From Paramecium sonneborni (Eukaryota; Ciliophora; Oligohymenophorea; Peniculida; Parameciidae): DNA of 64,000 bases. Position numbers and translations under genes: made by a program. The notes beneath the pieces are model-generated. The model was not told where the DNA came from and made no database searches. It worked only from the letters and a program-made list of their open reading frames with translations. The stretch is taken from positions 151,584-215,583 of the forward strand of contig CAJJDN010000002.1 in the NCBI GenBank assembly GCA_905182985.1, in the 5' to 3' direction. This document shows positions 12,193 through 23,848 of the stretch, piece by piece. Positions within the stretch are counted from its first letter, which is position 1; each line of letters begins with the position of its first letter.

Positions 12193-15100
12193 ATGAATTA
12201 AGATAAGACCTAATAGATTTAATAGCAAATTTAAACACAAGATTAAAGTATATAACCAATTTCTAATATTATAATAGATCAAGCACCATATTCAATTAAT
12301 GGAGTTTCCTATAATCAGTAATAATATTATATGATCATGTAACAACAACAACACCCAAATTTTTATCATCAGAATATTCAATAATAGTCTCCACAGTCAA
12401 TGGCTGTGATGCAGTAAATGCAATAGCAAAATATGCCCATGTAAAATATGGCAATGTAAAATATGGCAATGCAAAATATCCCCATGTAAAATATGGCAAT
12501 GCAAAATATGGCAATGTAAAATATGGCAATGTAAAATATGGCAATGCAAAATATGCCCATGTAAAATATGTAAATTCAGCAATTGCAAAGTACTTTATTA
12601 TAAAAGGATGGTCAAATATCTAGATAGGACCAAAAAATTAAGGAAAATGAAGCTGAAATTGAAAAATTATAGAAAAAGTTGGAAGAGAAGGAAACTGAGT
12701 TAAAAAAAATAAAAAAAGATTCTAAAAGTTAGATAGATGGCTTGAATACAAAATTAGAAGAAAAAAATGACGAAATAAAAAATAATGATTAAAGAATTAT
12801 AAGATTGTAAAAAGAAAAGACTGATATTTAAAATAATATTACAAAAGAACTAAATAATAAAATAGCAGTCCTGGAGAAAGAATTAATATAGAAAGAAGAT
12901 GAAATATTATCATAGAAATCTACTATAAATAGACTAGAGCAATAAAATTAATTTTTGAATGGAAAATAGCCAGATATTGAAAGATAGTTTAAATAATCGA
13001 ATGAACAATTCGATGCAGAAAAAAAAAAAAATTAATAAGCTTTGAAGTTATAACGAGAATAGTACGAAGTAGTAATAAAAAAGTTAAATGAAGATCTAGA
13101 ATAATAATAATAATAGATTGAGTAATTATCAAATTAGTAAGAAAAAGAGCATAAAAGTTTTATGGATGCAAGAGACGAAATAACTAAATTGTAATAAAGA
13201 TTACAGAATTTACAAAAGGATTTGAAAATAAAAGATGAATCTATAAATAATTTGGAAACTCGAGTTAAGGATCTCAAATTTTAATTTGAATAAGAACAAT
13301 AGAAATTAAAAACTTCTTAAGAAATGGTTACATAATTATAGGAATAGTAGGGAAAACTCAATTAAGAATATAGAAAATATATAGAAAATTTATAGAGTAA
13401 TACCAAACCCGACAATAAAAGTAAATAAGAATTTGAGAAAAATTTATAATAACTATAGAACGGAATTCAAAATAATATTTAATAAAAATAGTAGTAAATG
13501 TAAATATTGGAAGAATAAAAAAAGAAGGAATATGAAGACAATAAAATAAAATAAAAATAATTTCAAGAGTAGAGAGATTACTAGAAAAAATAAGAGAATA
13601 AATTAATCAAAGAAATGTTAATGAAAAGAACAAAAGAATCACTAGAAGAATTTGGAAAATTAGATATATGTTATGTTGTAGATTGTACTAAGTAATTAAA
13701 TATTAATTGATAATTTAGATCTATGGAACCATACATTGAATAAGCAAGAAGTTGTGTTAGAGAATCTTTGAAGATCATCAAATAACAGACTAACAGAGAT
13801 ACAATAATGTCTTCTATAGCTTTTTATGATATGGAATAAAAACCCCCCGGTGGGTATCATTAATTCACTTTTTCTAATAATGTTTAAGATTTTGAAAAGT
13901 TTATTACAAGTGTTCCTATTGTAGGAGGGCAAGATCCTCCAGAAGATGTTAAAGGAGCTTTATAATAAATGATTGATAAACTTAAATGGATGAATAAATT
14001 TAAGATTGCTATATTAATAACTGATTGTCCTTGTCATGGCAAGAGATATCATAATATGGTAAATGATTGTCATCCTTAAGATGATATTGAAGAAATGCTT
14101 TATCGTTTGATAGATTAATAGATTGTTTTAATAGGTTTCAATTTAAACTAAAAAACTATCTAAATGTATGAAGAATTTAAAAAAATTTATGAAAAAAAAA
14201 ACGCTTCAGATTTATTTTTATATGTTGATGTTGCAGGATTATCAGTTAATTAGTTAGCTGAGAAAATGGCTAAATCGTTAGGAAATGCTTCAGTTAATGC
14301 TACATAAGTAAAATCATCAGGAACAAAAACTAAAAATCCATAATAATAAAAAGAAAGACCAAAAAACAAAGATGGTGCTATGGAAGCTTTATGTAAATAG
14401 GGAGATTTTTATAATTTTGAGAAAACATAAATTCAAGTAGTAGATACTGAGTTTACAGTTTTAAATGTTACTATAAATGACTAAGTATTTGCAGCAAATT
14501 TAAAGACTATTAATAACATTGGTAGATAAAAAGATTATGTAATAACTGAAGAAGGAAAATGGTAGTGTATTAGAACTGCAGATCCATTTGCATTTGGTAT
14601 GATGAAAGATGTCTTTCTGATGAAAAAAAAGAAAGGAGGAGCAGATGAATTATATGTAATCAAAACTCCTTTGGGTGGTTAACCATATAAAACATAAGAA
14701 TAGACTGTACAAGAATGTAGATCTCATTTAGTCTGCTAATAATTAATGAAAAAATTTAAATAAGATATCTAAGATGCAAAAGATCAATAGAAAATTTTAG
14801 ATTTTAAATATCCCAATGTTATTTATAGTGACTTTTTGATTTTAAAGGAAAAATAAGGTAAAATTTCATATATTTAATATTTTTAGATCGATATTGGATT
14901 GCTGAAAGATTTTTCAAGGGTGAATTTGTTAAGTATAATAATAATTATGGCTATATCAATGATGACATTACAGAAATTAATAAATTTGCTTAAGCTTTTT
15001 CATACTATACATTCTATATTAGTGGTGGAAATTATATGGTCAATGATGTTTAAGGAGTTGGTCATTATTTCACTGATCCTGCTATTAATACAGTTAGAGG

Positions 15101-15241
15101 TAAATCATATTAATATCCTAAGGGGATTTCGATGAAACTGATATAGGGGAAGAAGGTATAAAAATGTTTTTAGTAAATTTCCAATCCAAGAAAAGTCTTC
15201 CATTTGAAATATTGTAGCTTCTTAATATAACGGAAGAGTGA
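12193..15241 (+). CDS. Coiled-coil / vWA / alpha-kinase fusion protein
   Basis: Predicted 989 aa with introns at 13692-13718 (27 nt), 14858-14886 (29 nt) and 15100-15122 (23 nt). Order: Q-rich N-terminus; a nine-unit NM[AP]MQ repeat (about residues 80-125); a long K/E/Q-rich coiled coil to about residue 490; a vWA domain starting CYVVDCTKSMEPYIEQ and continuing IAILITDCPCHG; and a C-terminal alpha-kinase (MHCK/eEF2K fold) with PFAFGMMKDVFLMK, Lys in ELYVIKTPLGG, the metal-binding MVNDVQGVGHYFTDP, then GEEG. vWA plus alpha-kinase is the architecture of Dictyostelium VwkA, a myosin-related kinase. Here a coiled coil and a repeat tract are added in front. Substrate unknown; motor or cytoskeletal proteins are an inference. 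Confidence 0.9.
12430..12564 (+). repeat. 15-bp tandem repeat, nine units, coding NM[A/P]MQ
   Basis: Nine consecutive 15-nt units of the form AAT ATG [GCA/CCC] ATG [TAA/CAA] lie in frame in the vWA/alpha-kinase gene. Six units carry Ala and three carry Pro at position 3, one with ATC for the first ATG. The last residue is Gln, encoded by either TAA or CAA. The Pro units sit at positions 1, 4 and 9. A Met-rich pentapeptide array of this kind can change length by slippage. Confidence 0.95.
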
Positions 15242-15598
15242 ATTGAATAATAAATTGAGAAAGTTTATATATAAATTATTGTTGAATTTGTAAATCAAAT
15301 ACATTATTTTCATGTTAAAAATAATAAAATAAAATAAAAATGAAGAACTTCTTTTTAAATAAATATTATGTGGATAGTAATCGAATTAAAATATAATGAA
15401 ACAAAATAATAAGAGACTCTGAACTGTAAAAGATTATTGTAATCATATATATAGATTCTATTAATTACAAATATCTTAATTTAATATGATTGAAAGCCAA
15501 TTTTAAAAATGCAGAATCAAAAGAGAGTAAGGGTAATTAAAATAAATAGTAAAAAACTAAATCTTGTAACAAAAAATTAAATTTGAGAGAGAAATTAT
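15242..15598. other. Convergent intergenic region
   Basis: About 360 bp between the ends of the alpha-kinase gene (+) and the Q/K-rich gene (-). A short plus-strand TGA-free stretch from about 15486 overlaps the antisense gene end and has no support. Confidence 0.4.
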
Positions 15599-17065
15599 TC
15601 AGCAATTTTCAAATAAATTATTATCAAAGTCAATACTTTATTTTTTATCGTTTTTCTTAACTTATTTATAATTTTAAACAACTTTAACTTTTGTTTATTA
15701 TTGATCATCCGAATTTTCGTCTGAATCATATCCAGTTTTTATGACTTTATTGACTTTCTTTATTTATAAGTTTTATTTTTATTAAATTGTTTATTACTAT
15801 TATTTTTGATTTTGCGAAATTGTTTGTTATTATTATTATTATTAATATTATTGTTATTTATTTTATTTAGCTTACTTCTATTTTTCTATTTCATTTTATT
15901 TTTATTATTAAGTATTCTAAGCTTATTTATCTTATTTTGTTTTATCTAGGTTTTATTATTGTTGATTCTATATTTAATCTTCATTAAATTGATTAATTTT
16001 TGGCATTTTTTTAGTTCCAAAATTATTATCTTCTTCAAGATCTTATTTTTATTAAGGTAAGACTTTTGTTTATTAGTTTTCCTGTTGTTTTTATTATATT
16101 TAAGATTAAGATTAAGATTAAGGTTAATGATATTACTTTTCTTTTTTTGATCCTTCTTTTTATTATTATCCAATATTGAGTTCATGATTTTAGAGATTTT
16201 CTTATTATTCTTTGTTTTTATCTTTGTTTTGATTGATTTATTCTTTTGTTTCTTTTTTTCCTTTTCCTTCAATTAATTCTTGATTATCTTTAAAACAAGA
16301 TGATTCATGTTATTTTATTTCTTCTTATATTTAATTTTTTTAATCTTTATTAGTTTAATTTTCTTTAGATTCTTTAAACTCCTTAATTTTAATATCTTTA
16401 TTTTCCTTGATATCTTTAGTATTTTCATTTAATAAAATTTCTTAAGTGTTTACATTTTATTACTTCATTTTTTCTTCTTCTATTGCTTATTTATTTTTAT
16501 CTTATTATATTTACTATTTTTTTGTCAATTATTCTTTTTCTTTTGGTTATTAATATGATTATTTATGATTTTAATTGTTTAATAATTGTTTATTTGTTTA
16601 TTTATCTTCTTGCTATTAAGGAAGTGTTCTAGGAGGAGAAATGTCTGGTAAATTTTCGATTAATTTATTTTATTCTTTTAAATGCTTATTCTTTCTTTTA
16701 GAACCTTCAGTTAATTCAATTTTAACTTATGATTTTTTTTTTGGTTCTATAATTTCACATGTTATAAAGGTTTAATCATCAAGCACATGTCCAATTTACA
16801 TTTATTTTGGAATCACAACCAAATAGCCATTTTATTTAATATTTTTTACTTAGAATTACTATATCTCTTCATTATCAGGATCTTCTCTTTAAGTGTATAC
16901 AAAGGAATTTGCAATTTAAACTTTTAGATTCTAATGAATAAAATAGTTAAATACTTATTAAGTACGATCTACGGTAGCAATGAATTATTTATTTCCTGTA
17001 TTCACAAAAAGACGAATGTATTGTCTTTATGGTGCTTCAACAGGTTTATTTAAAAATAAATCCAT
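15599..17065 (-). CDS. Gln/Lys/Asn-rich protein with an N-terminal folded region
   Basis: Predicted 488 aa in one exon. Residues 1-115 look folded and beta-rich (QRQYIRLFVNTGNKQFIATV ... NGYLVVIPKQMQIGHVL). The remaining 370 residues are extremely rich in Gln, Lys and Asn, with runs of TAA/TAG glutamines and an SQSQSQ patch, ending SIDFDNNLFENC. In ciliates most of these TAA/TAG codons would be stops under the standard code, so the ORF is invisible to it. Start ATG 17065 lies only 9 nt after the TGA of the upstream phosphatase gene. No domain recognised; a scaffold-like role is a guess. Confidence 0.7.
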
Positions 17066-17074
17066 AAATAAAAA

Positions 17075-18683
17075 TCAATAATTTTATTTTTATAAAAATT
17101 TTTGTATACATTCTTCAATTGTTGAATACTATAAGTAACGTTAATTTTAAAAGTGAAACTTATGATTTTGTAACCAATTTACTTATTTTTCACATTTAAT
17201 TAGATAGTCTGTCAGAAAGATAAGTTCTTTATCTTGTTTATTTTCTTTAAATGGAATGATTGGAATTCCATTATCTAATTAATAAATGTAACAACACGCA
17301 CAATTATCAATTATAGCCATATTCTAATGATCGTAATGTAATTTACTTCTAATTTTCGACCTTCAATCGCTCTAAGATCTTTAACAAATATTCCTTCTTC
17401 TAATTCTAAACAACTTTCTCTATAAAATCTATATGAAAAAAGTGTTTATTTTGGATCAATATACTCTAAAATCTTATCAGCATACTCTTTGTATGAAGCT
17501 GTAAATAATATCAGTTCATAAAATTATGATAAAACTTTTAACATTTATTAACAATGTGGTCTTATATTAAAACAAATCTAATTAAATTTACATTTCTATA
17601 CTTCTATTTCTGGTTCATTTGGAACTTTAATTATTGTTTTATACTCTGCTGGATTATTATTATTATTATCATAGCAATGAATTAATGTTTCATCTAGATC
17701 AAAAACTAAAGTCTTAACATCATCCGTTGAAAAATTAGGTTTTTTTGGAGGATTCAACAATAATTTAGTATTATTAAATGGTTTTATTGAATTCATTTGA
17801 GAACAATATTTTAAAGATTCATATGTAAGATAAAAGTGTTCGCAGAATTTAGTTTTAAAATAATCTTTTTGATCTTGGAATTCTATTTTAAATTAAACTT
17901 AATAGGGGGAAGTATTTGGAAAAAACTCTTATCTCAAAAAATGTATAACAGAAGTCTAATAATATTTTGCCTCTTTAAAAATAGGTCTAATCACAGTCTA
18001 ATATAATATTAAGATTACTAAAAGTGCTTAAATATTTCCATTTAGAGTATCATTCTAATTATTAGACGGTGAATGACCTCGTGTTGTATTATTAGTCTTA
18101 GAAATCTTACTTGATGGAGAAAATGATTATCTTGATGGAATTTGTCTTGTTGACATTATTTGTGGATATTTTTCAATTTATGATTAGTTGTTTATTTAGT
18201 TTACTTTTTTTAATGGCATTTTTTTAATAATTTTGTATTTTTCTTTTTAATTTTCATTTTGTTAAGTCTTTACTCTCTAATCTAATTTATTAACTTCAAA
18301 AAGTCTTAAGTTATTTTTTGATTTTTCTTAACCCAACTTTTATTACATATTTTTAATTTGATATTTAATAGTCTACCTCTAAGGACATTACATTATCGGC
18401 TGAGATTACTTCTTATTAGGAGTTATTTCTTTTGTAGATTTTAATTATGATGATGTTCTATTTTTATATTAATTAAATTCAGTCACTATGGAGTAACTTT
18501 TTTATGTTCTATTATTATTTGGAACTTGAGATTTCCTAATCATTTCAGGAGTTCTAGCTTTGATATCAATTCTGTTCAGGATGTAATAAATAAGAATTAC
18601 TATGCTTAATTGTTTTCAGCAGAATGACCACGATACACTTTTTTAGAGCACTCTTCTTATTTTGGCTATTGTTACTAAGGCAT
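17075..18683 (-). CDS. FCP1/SCP-like (NLI-interacting factor) HAD phosphatase
   Basis: Predicted 518 aa with introns at 18572-18600 (29 nt, ending CAG) and a 23-nt intron at about 17324-17346. The long N-terminus is Ser/Asn/Lys-rich; one hydrophobic segment near residue 200 (IQALLVILILYQTVIRP) could anchor it in a membrane. The C-terminal domain carries the DxDx(T/V) signature VFDLDETLIHCYD, then FNIRPHCQQMLKVLSQFYEL and ILFTASYKEYADKILEYIDP, and the late acidic motif as NMAIIDNC. This fits the CTD-phosphatase-like family that removes phosphate from Ser/Thr residues. Start chosen at MPQQQQPKQEE because frame and splicing are coherent up to there and the next gene ends 47 bp upstream. Confidence 0.88.
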
Positions 18684-18730
18684 CCTTGCCTTACCGACTT
18701 AATTTGGAATAGACCTTTATGTATTTTATT

Positions 18731-19387
18731 TCATAATTTTTTAATTTTATTATGTCTAATTGATTTAACTCTTTCATTGGTTCTATTGATAAACTTGGCT
18801 TTCTCAAGGATTCCCTAACCACTCTTTCTTTTTTATTCCATTTATGATTCAAGTTTTTCTTTTGTCGTATATTACTTCCAATCTAATTTCGATTTAGTCA
18901 CAGAATTAATGGTCTTTGCTTTATTGGTCAATTTCTTAATAACTTCTCTGTAATATCGAAAGCTCTCTCTCAACTCTCTCATAGACAAAGCTAATATAAG
19001 ATTATTGATTACAATTTCCAGTAGGTTATTTAACTTATTTAGATTATGCAGGTTCTATGTTTTCTTCTTATATTTCCCCTTTATCATTAATTAAAAATGA
19101 TTTTCCGGCAAATTTGACTCGTTTCACTTAAACACGATTCTGTTCTTTGGATACAATAATTGATTACCATCAAGTACTTCCTTTACAATTTACTATGGAG
19201 TCTTGGTACAAATCTTAGGTTGATAAAGATCAATTTTTTTCATTTCTTAGTAGATCTCATCAATATTTAATATTTTAGGATGATTTGTATTTTTGTTATG
19301 ATTGGAATCATCTGATTCTTCAGGGACATATTCTACATCATCATCACTTTCAATATCTATGCCGTAAAGTTTAATTTTTTTGGACAT
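18731..19387 (-). CDS. SWC5/CFDP1-like protein with BCNT C-terminal domain
   Basis: Predicted 203 aa with two introns (23 and 22 nt). The N-terminus is acidic (GIDIESDDDVEYVPEESDDS), as in Swc5/CFDP1. A central RVKFAGKSFLINDKGE block resembles the KYDFAG/E segment. The end contains the BCNT signature KSKLDWKQYTTKEKLESQM followed by LEKAKFINRTNERVKSI, close to the family pattern KSKxDW..F......L..h....gYl.k..Fl.R.d.R. Swc5 is a subunit of the SWR1/SRCAP complex that deposits histone H2A.Z. The first exon boundaries fit the conserved blocks. Divergent from the remnant at 19534. Confidence 0.75.
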
Positions 19388-19533
19388 ATAAAAATTATAC
19401 TCTAGAGATAATTTTTGATAAGAATTTAATAATAGTACTAAGAATAAGTTTAGAATGGTATTGAATAGGTTTTCATTAATCGTGCAGTTCCTAATGATAT
19501 GATAATAAATTAAAACTAAAAATATAAATAACT

Positions 19534-20515
19534 ATGATAGTATTCTTATTGCTGATAGGAGTTTAAGCTTAATATTTGGCTAAAAATAGAACTTGCCAAA
19601 AAAGAATGTTTAGATATATGTAAAGTTCTATCATTTTGTATTCCTTTATAAAAAGGATGTAGAAGTTATTGTAATCCACTAAATCAAATTTGCATAATGT
19701 TTCCAATATTTACAAAAAACTAATTTATAGGTAATCTAAAGAATATTTTAATCGAGCTGATTGTCATTACATTAAATTTTAAGATTATTTTGTCTTATGT
19801 GTCTAATTGTAGATTATTTTTCATAATTTTCAAATGCCCATTCTATGTAAAATGCATAATGAAAGATTAATAATGAATTTAATAATAAGAATAGAGTGAC
19901 TTATTTCAAGTTCCACTCAAGTAGAAGAATATTTATTTTTTTGATACTTGCAATGAAAGATATTATTTGGTTGAAGAAAAATTTTAATAGATATCTAACT
20001 AGATTTCTGAAATTTGAAGGCAATTTTGCAGGCTTATATCTTAAAATGAAGCGAATTTTGTTAATTCTATACTTTCTTAAAAAAATTTTCTGAATTAATA
20101 TGTTTGTTGTTAAAAAGAGTATGCTTAATAGCTGTTTTAATGTCTTGATTGTCAATGACATCAATTCTTAAATTTTCAATGAAAACACATAATCATTTCA
20201 GATAAATTTATTATGAATCTAAAATTTTATATAATTCTCCTTACCTGCATAGTTTGTGATGTCAATTATAAATTATATGATTCTTCGGAACTTTTTGTAC
20301 TGTGCGACAAAAATGGAGTTTGCACATCCAGTACAATTTATAAATATACAATTTAAAATAAAACAACCAATCTTAAATTTAAAAGTTATAATTATATTAA
20401 AAATGATCTTTAAGTATGTTGATAATTTTCTGGATATGAATAATCTAATAAATGTGCTATGGCTTATTTTTTTAATTGATTTCTCTCATGTCAATAATAT
20501 AGTACAATGTAGTTA
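19534..20515 (+). pseudogene. Decayed (or unresolved) secreted Cys-rich protein gene
   Basis: From ATG 19534 the frame gives a good signal peptide (MIVFLLLIGVQAQ) and NRTC. It then loses sense after a run of six A (19598-19603). Dropping one A would continue into a Cys-rich stretch (KECLDICKVLSFCIPLQKGC, YCNPLNQIC). Further Cys-containing pieces follow in other frames: DYFVLCVQLQIIFHNFQ near 19785 and SSELFVLCDKNGVCTSS near 20278-20335. These are separated by TGA codons and no set of plausible introns joins them. Best read as a gene remnant; an intron-rich real gene or assembly errors cannot be excluded. Confidence 0.45.
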
Positions 20516-20561
20516 ATATATTAAATTAATCATATTATAATTAAAATCTTAATTATTAAGG

Positions 20562-22433
20562 ATGGCTGATGCATCTTAAATTTATAGTCAAAAAAAGTAT
20601 TTATATAGGCAGGATGGTTTATTTATTCGATTCAATGACAATGATAAAGAATTGATAATTAGATCTTAAAATGGATAAATTGACGTATAATTAAGGTAAA
20701 AATTTTAAGATGTTAATCTATAATAATCAGATTGTTTAGAATTCAATGCAATTTATGGAATAATAACTTTAAGATAATTGAATTATTTAGTTGTCGTAGT
20801 AAAAGCTGCATCCATAAGCTCAATTATGAATTTACCAATTCTTTAAGCAGAGAAATTCTAATTCATTCCTATCGAGGATAAAAAGTAATATGAAATTAAT
20901 AAAATCAAGAATAAACTCTAAAGATGCCTAATATATTGCAGGTCTTCAGGAGATATTTAATACAAAAACATTTTATTATTCTGATTAATACGATCTTACA
21001 AATTCTTTGTAGAGATATATAGAAAATAAAGGAGTTCGTAAACCATTATCCTAATTTTGGGTGAACAGTGAGAATTCTAAGCCTTTTCGTCTATGTAATC
21101 CAGAATAATGGATACCAATCTTTATTTCTGGATTAATAGCAATTAAATATTTCAAATTAAATGAGATAGATTGTTAAATCTGTTTAATTAGTAGACGAGA
21201 TAAGAGAAGAATGGGTAGAAGATTCATTAGTAGAGGCGCTGATTTAGATGGTAATTGTAGTAATTTTGCAGAAACAGAATAAATATTTAGATACTAATCA
21301 AATTATTTTTCATTTTTATAATCAAGAGGTTCAATGCCTTTTAAATGGATATAAAAACCAGATTTAAAATGGGCACCAAAGGCTAAAATCTTAGGAGATA
21401 TTACTACTAACACTGAAATAGCTTAAAAACATTTTTCTGATTAATTTTAATTAGGAATTCAAAGACATATTCTTGTTAATTTAATTGATAAAAAAGGTAC
21501 ATAAAATATTTTAGGAAATTATTATAATGAAATTATAAATAGATTAAAAATTGATAATTTGAGGTATATTTGGTTTGATTTTCATCATGAATGTAGAGGA
21601 ATGAAGTATTAAAATTTATCTAAATTAATAAATATGATGGCTTCTGATTTAAAATTAGAAGATTAATTTAATTTTGATTTAAAATCAGGAACTTCTTAAT
21701 TAAATATAATTAATGTGATGACTACTTAGAAATGTATTATTAGAACTAATTGTGTCGATTGTTTAGATCGAACAAATGTTGTTTAATCTGTTATTGCTAG
21801 ACATTAACTTTGGAATATATTATAAAAATTAGGAATAAGAAGAAACACTGTAAAAAATTCAATTTATTTTAGAACTTAGCAATGGAACCATTTCCTGATA
21901 AATTAGAATAGATATTTCGAGATATTTGGACATTGAATGCAGATACAATATCATTACTTTATACTGGAACAGGAGCTTTAAAGACAGATTCTACAAAAAA
22001 AGGAAAAAGAACAGTGTTGGGAGCTATAGAAGATGGTAGAAGATCTATAATTAGATATTTTATTGGAAACTTTCATGATGGAGGAATTTAAAATAATATT
22101 GATGTTTTAACAAATAAAATAGATTTGAAAAAACATCAATTTAACAATAGATTCTTTACTGGATGGCATTGTCTGATTTTGATTGTAAATAATATTTATT
22201 AATAAAAGTTTGCATCTGTTTAATTTGGATTATGGAAATTTAGTGGATTAGCTTTGGAAAATCAAAAAATGAATTAATTTTTGGGCATTCAAAAAAAATA
22301 AGAGAATAATAATGAATAGCTGAAGATGACAATAGCCCAATTTGTTTTAGTAGCAACTGGAATGTTTATTATTAGAACATTTATCTTAAGTAAATATAAA
22401 CTGTTTGTCAGAGAAGCTAAGCTAAACCATTGA
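20562..22433 (+). CDS. SAC1-family phosphoinositide phosphatase
   Basis: Predicted 607 aa with two introns: 25 nt near 20887 and 23 nt near 21850. It has a complete SAC domain: YSDQYDLTNSLQRYIENKG, GRRFISRGADLDGNCSNFAE and the catalytic CX5RT loop RTNCVDCLDRTNVVQ at 21742-21786, then YTGTGALKTDSTKKGKRT. A hydrophobic segment near the C-terminus (MTIAQFVLVATGMFIIRTFI) fits the ER/Golgi membrane anchor of Sac1, which dephosphorylates PI4P and related lipids and controls Golgi-ER lipid balance. Only one membrane segment is clear where yeast and human Sac1 have two. Ends 42 bp from the convergent coiled-coil gene. Confidence 0.95.
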
Positions 22434-22475
22434 TTGAATACACAATGAAAATTTATAAAATTGATTAAATTCAAG

Positions 22476-23718
22476 TCATTATTTATTACTATAATGAGAT
22501 TATCTTTTTAATTAATCTCTATATAATTAAAGTTCTTATTCCTTATGATTTAACAATTAATTTAATCTATTGCATTCATTTTAAAACAAAGAAACCTTGC
22601 TTTCTAAATCTTTTAAATTTTAATTAACTTATTACGAATTACTTTACCTTCTTAATATATCAATTTCTTTATTTCTATCATCAATGATTTTTCTTAGACT
22701 AAACAAGATTAATATAAAATCATACTTAAAAATTTCTAGTTTTGAAAATTCATTTTCTTAGACTATTTTTTCCATTCTATTTAATTTTTATTAAACAGTA
22801 TCTAAATCATCTTATTTTAACTTTAAATTAAGTTCAGCTTTTTTTAAATCTGATTATAGATTGACTATAAAATTAATTCTTAATATTACATATATTTTGA
22901 TCTTTAGTTCTAGATTTGGCCAAAAAGTTTTAAGCTTCATAACTATAGGATTCAAGAGATTGACATCTTCTCTGTGATTCATCCAACTATTCTCTTAGTC
23001 TATTCATTTCAACTTAAACAATATTTTCATTATCTTAAACAGCTCTTTTCATTCTTTCAACTTCCATTTCAACATTAAATCTAGTTTTTAATTGATCCTC
23101 TAAACTTGAATATCTAAATCTCCATTAATCAATTTCTGAATTCAAATCTAAAATAGTCTTATTAAGCCTATCCACTTCTTATATTAATTGATTTACTCTT
23201 CCAGTATCTTCAAAATAACTAATTTTCTCAGATGCAATATTTTATTGTTTCAATCTAAAATTTTCTTATTGCAAATCGTATATTTGTTTTTCTAAGAATG
23301 TACATTTATCTAGAATCAAAATTCAATCATACTTCTCCATGGTTCTTCAATATCTATTCGAGGTACAACCTTAACTGGTTTATCATAGTGTTAAATTTCT
23401 TAATATATAGTCTAAGGTTAAACAAAATTTTATAAAATTGGAGCACTTTAAGTTGGCTATTAAAATTGTTATTATTTATTCAATGCTTAAACTTCTGGTG
23501 ATAATTAGAACTTATTTATATTTAAATTTTACTTCTTATGCATAAGCTCTTGCAGGTGCTTATCCAAATTAAATAGGCAATTCTCGCCCTTATTCTAAAC
23601 TTAAGGGTTTTTAACTATATTAAGTATTAATGTCTTGATTCATCATTTGTGGGTATCTTAATTAATCATATGTAGATCTGCCATTCATCCCATTAATAGG
23701 ATCTCTATATGATTACAT
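22476..23718 (-). CDS. Coiled-coil protein, 381 aa
   Basis: Five exons, with introns of 22, 23, 25 and 27 nt that together restore one frame of 382 codons. The N-terminal ~140 residues are Pro/Gln/Tyr-rich with PRIDIEEPWRN just before the helical part. The rest is an almost unbroken coiled coil (for example LEKQIYDLQQENFRLKQQN, MEVERMKRAVQDNENIVQ). No enzymatic motif. Such proteins in ciliates are often basal-body or cortical structural components, but nothing here shows that directly. Confidence 0.8.
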
Positions 23719-23848
23719 TTTTTATGTTAAATAAATAAAATTTATTATATAATAATGCATTTTGTAAATATATTTTAAAATTAATTGTATTTTATTAACT
23801 AATTTTATAAATTTGTAAGTTATATTGTCTTAATTATTTATATAAATT

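Noticed and set aside
12335..12588. Three overlapping minus-strand ORFs with FTLPYFTLPY/FCIAIFYIAI-type repeats
   Set aside because: They are antisense shadows of the NMxMQ repeat array in the vWA/alpha-kinase gene.
14899..15135. Hydrophobic 78-aa plus-strand ORF resembling a membrane protein
   Set aside because: It is a frame-shifted reading of the alpha-kinase C-terminal domain; the correct frame gives ERFFKGEFVKYNN and MVNDVQGVG.
15486..15672. Plus-strand ORF MIESQFQKCRIKREQG
   Set aside because: It overlaps the 3' end of the well-supported antisense gene and has no independent support.
15946..16272. Lys/Asn-rich ORF on the minus strand, apparently 108 aa
   Set aside because: It is an out-of-frame reading of the Gln/Lys-rich gene 15599-17065, which has a single continuous ciliate-code frame.
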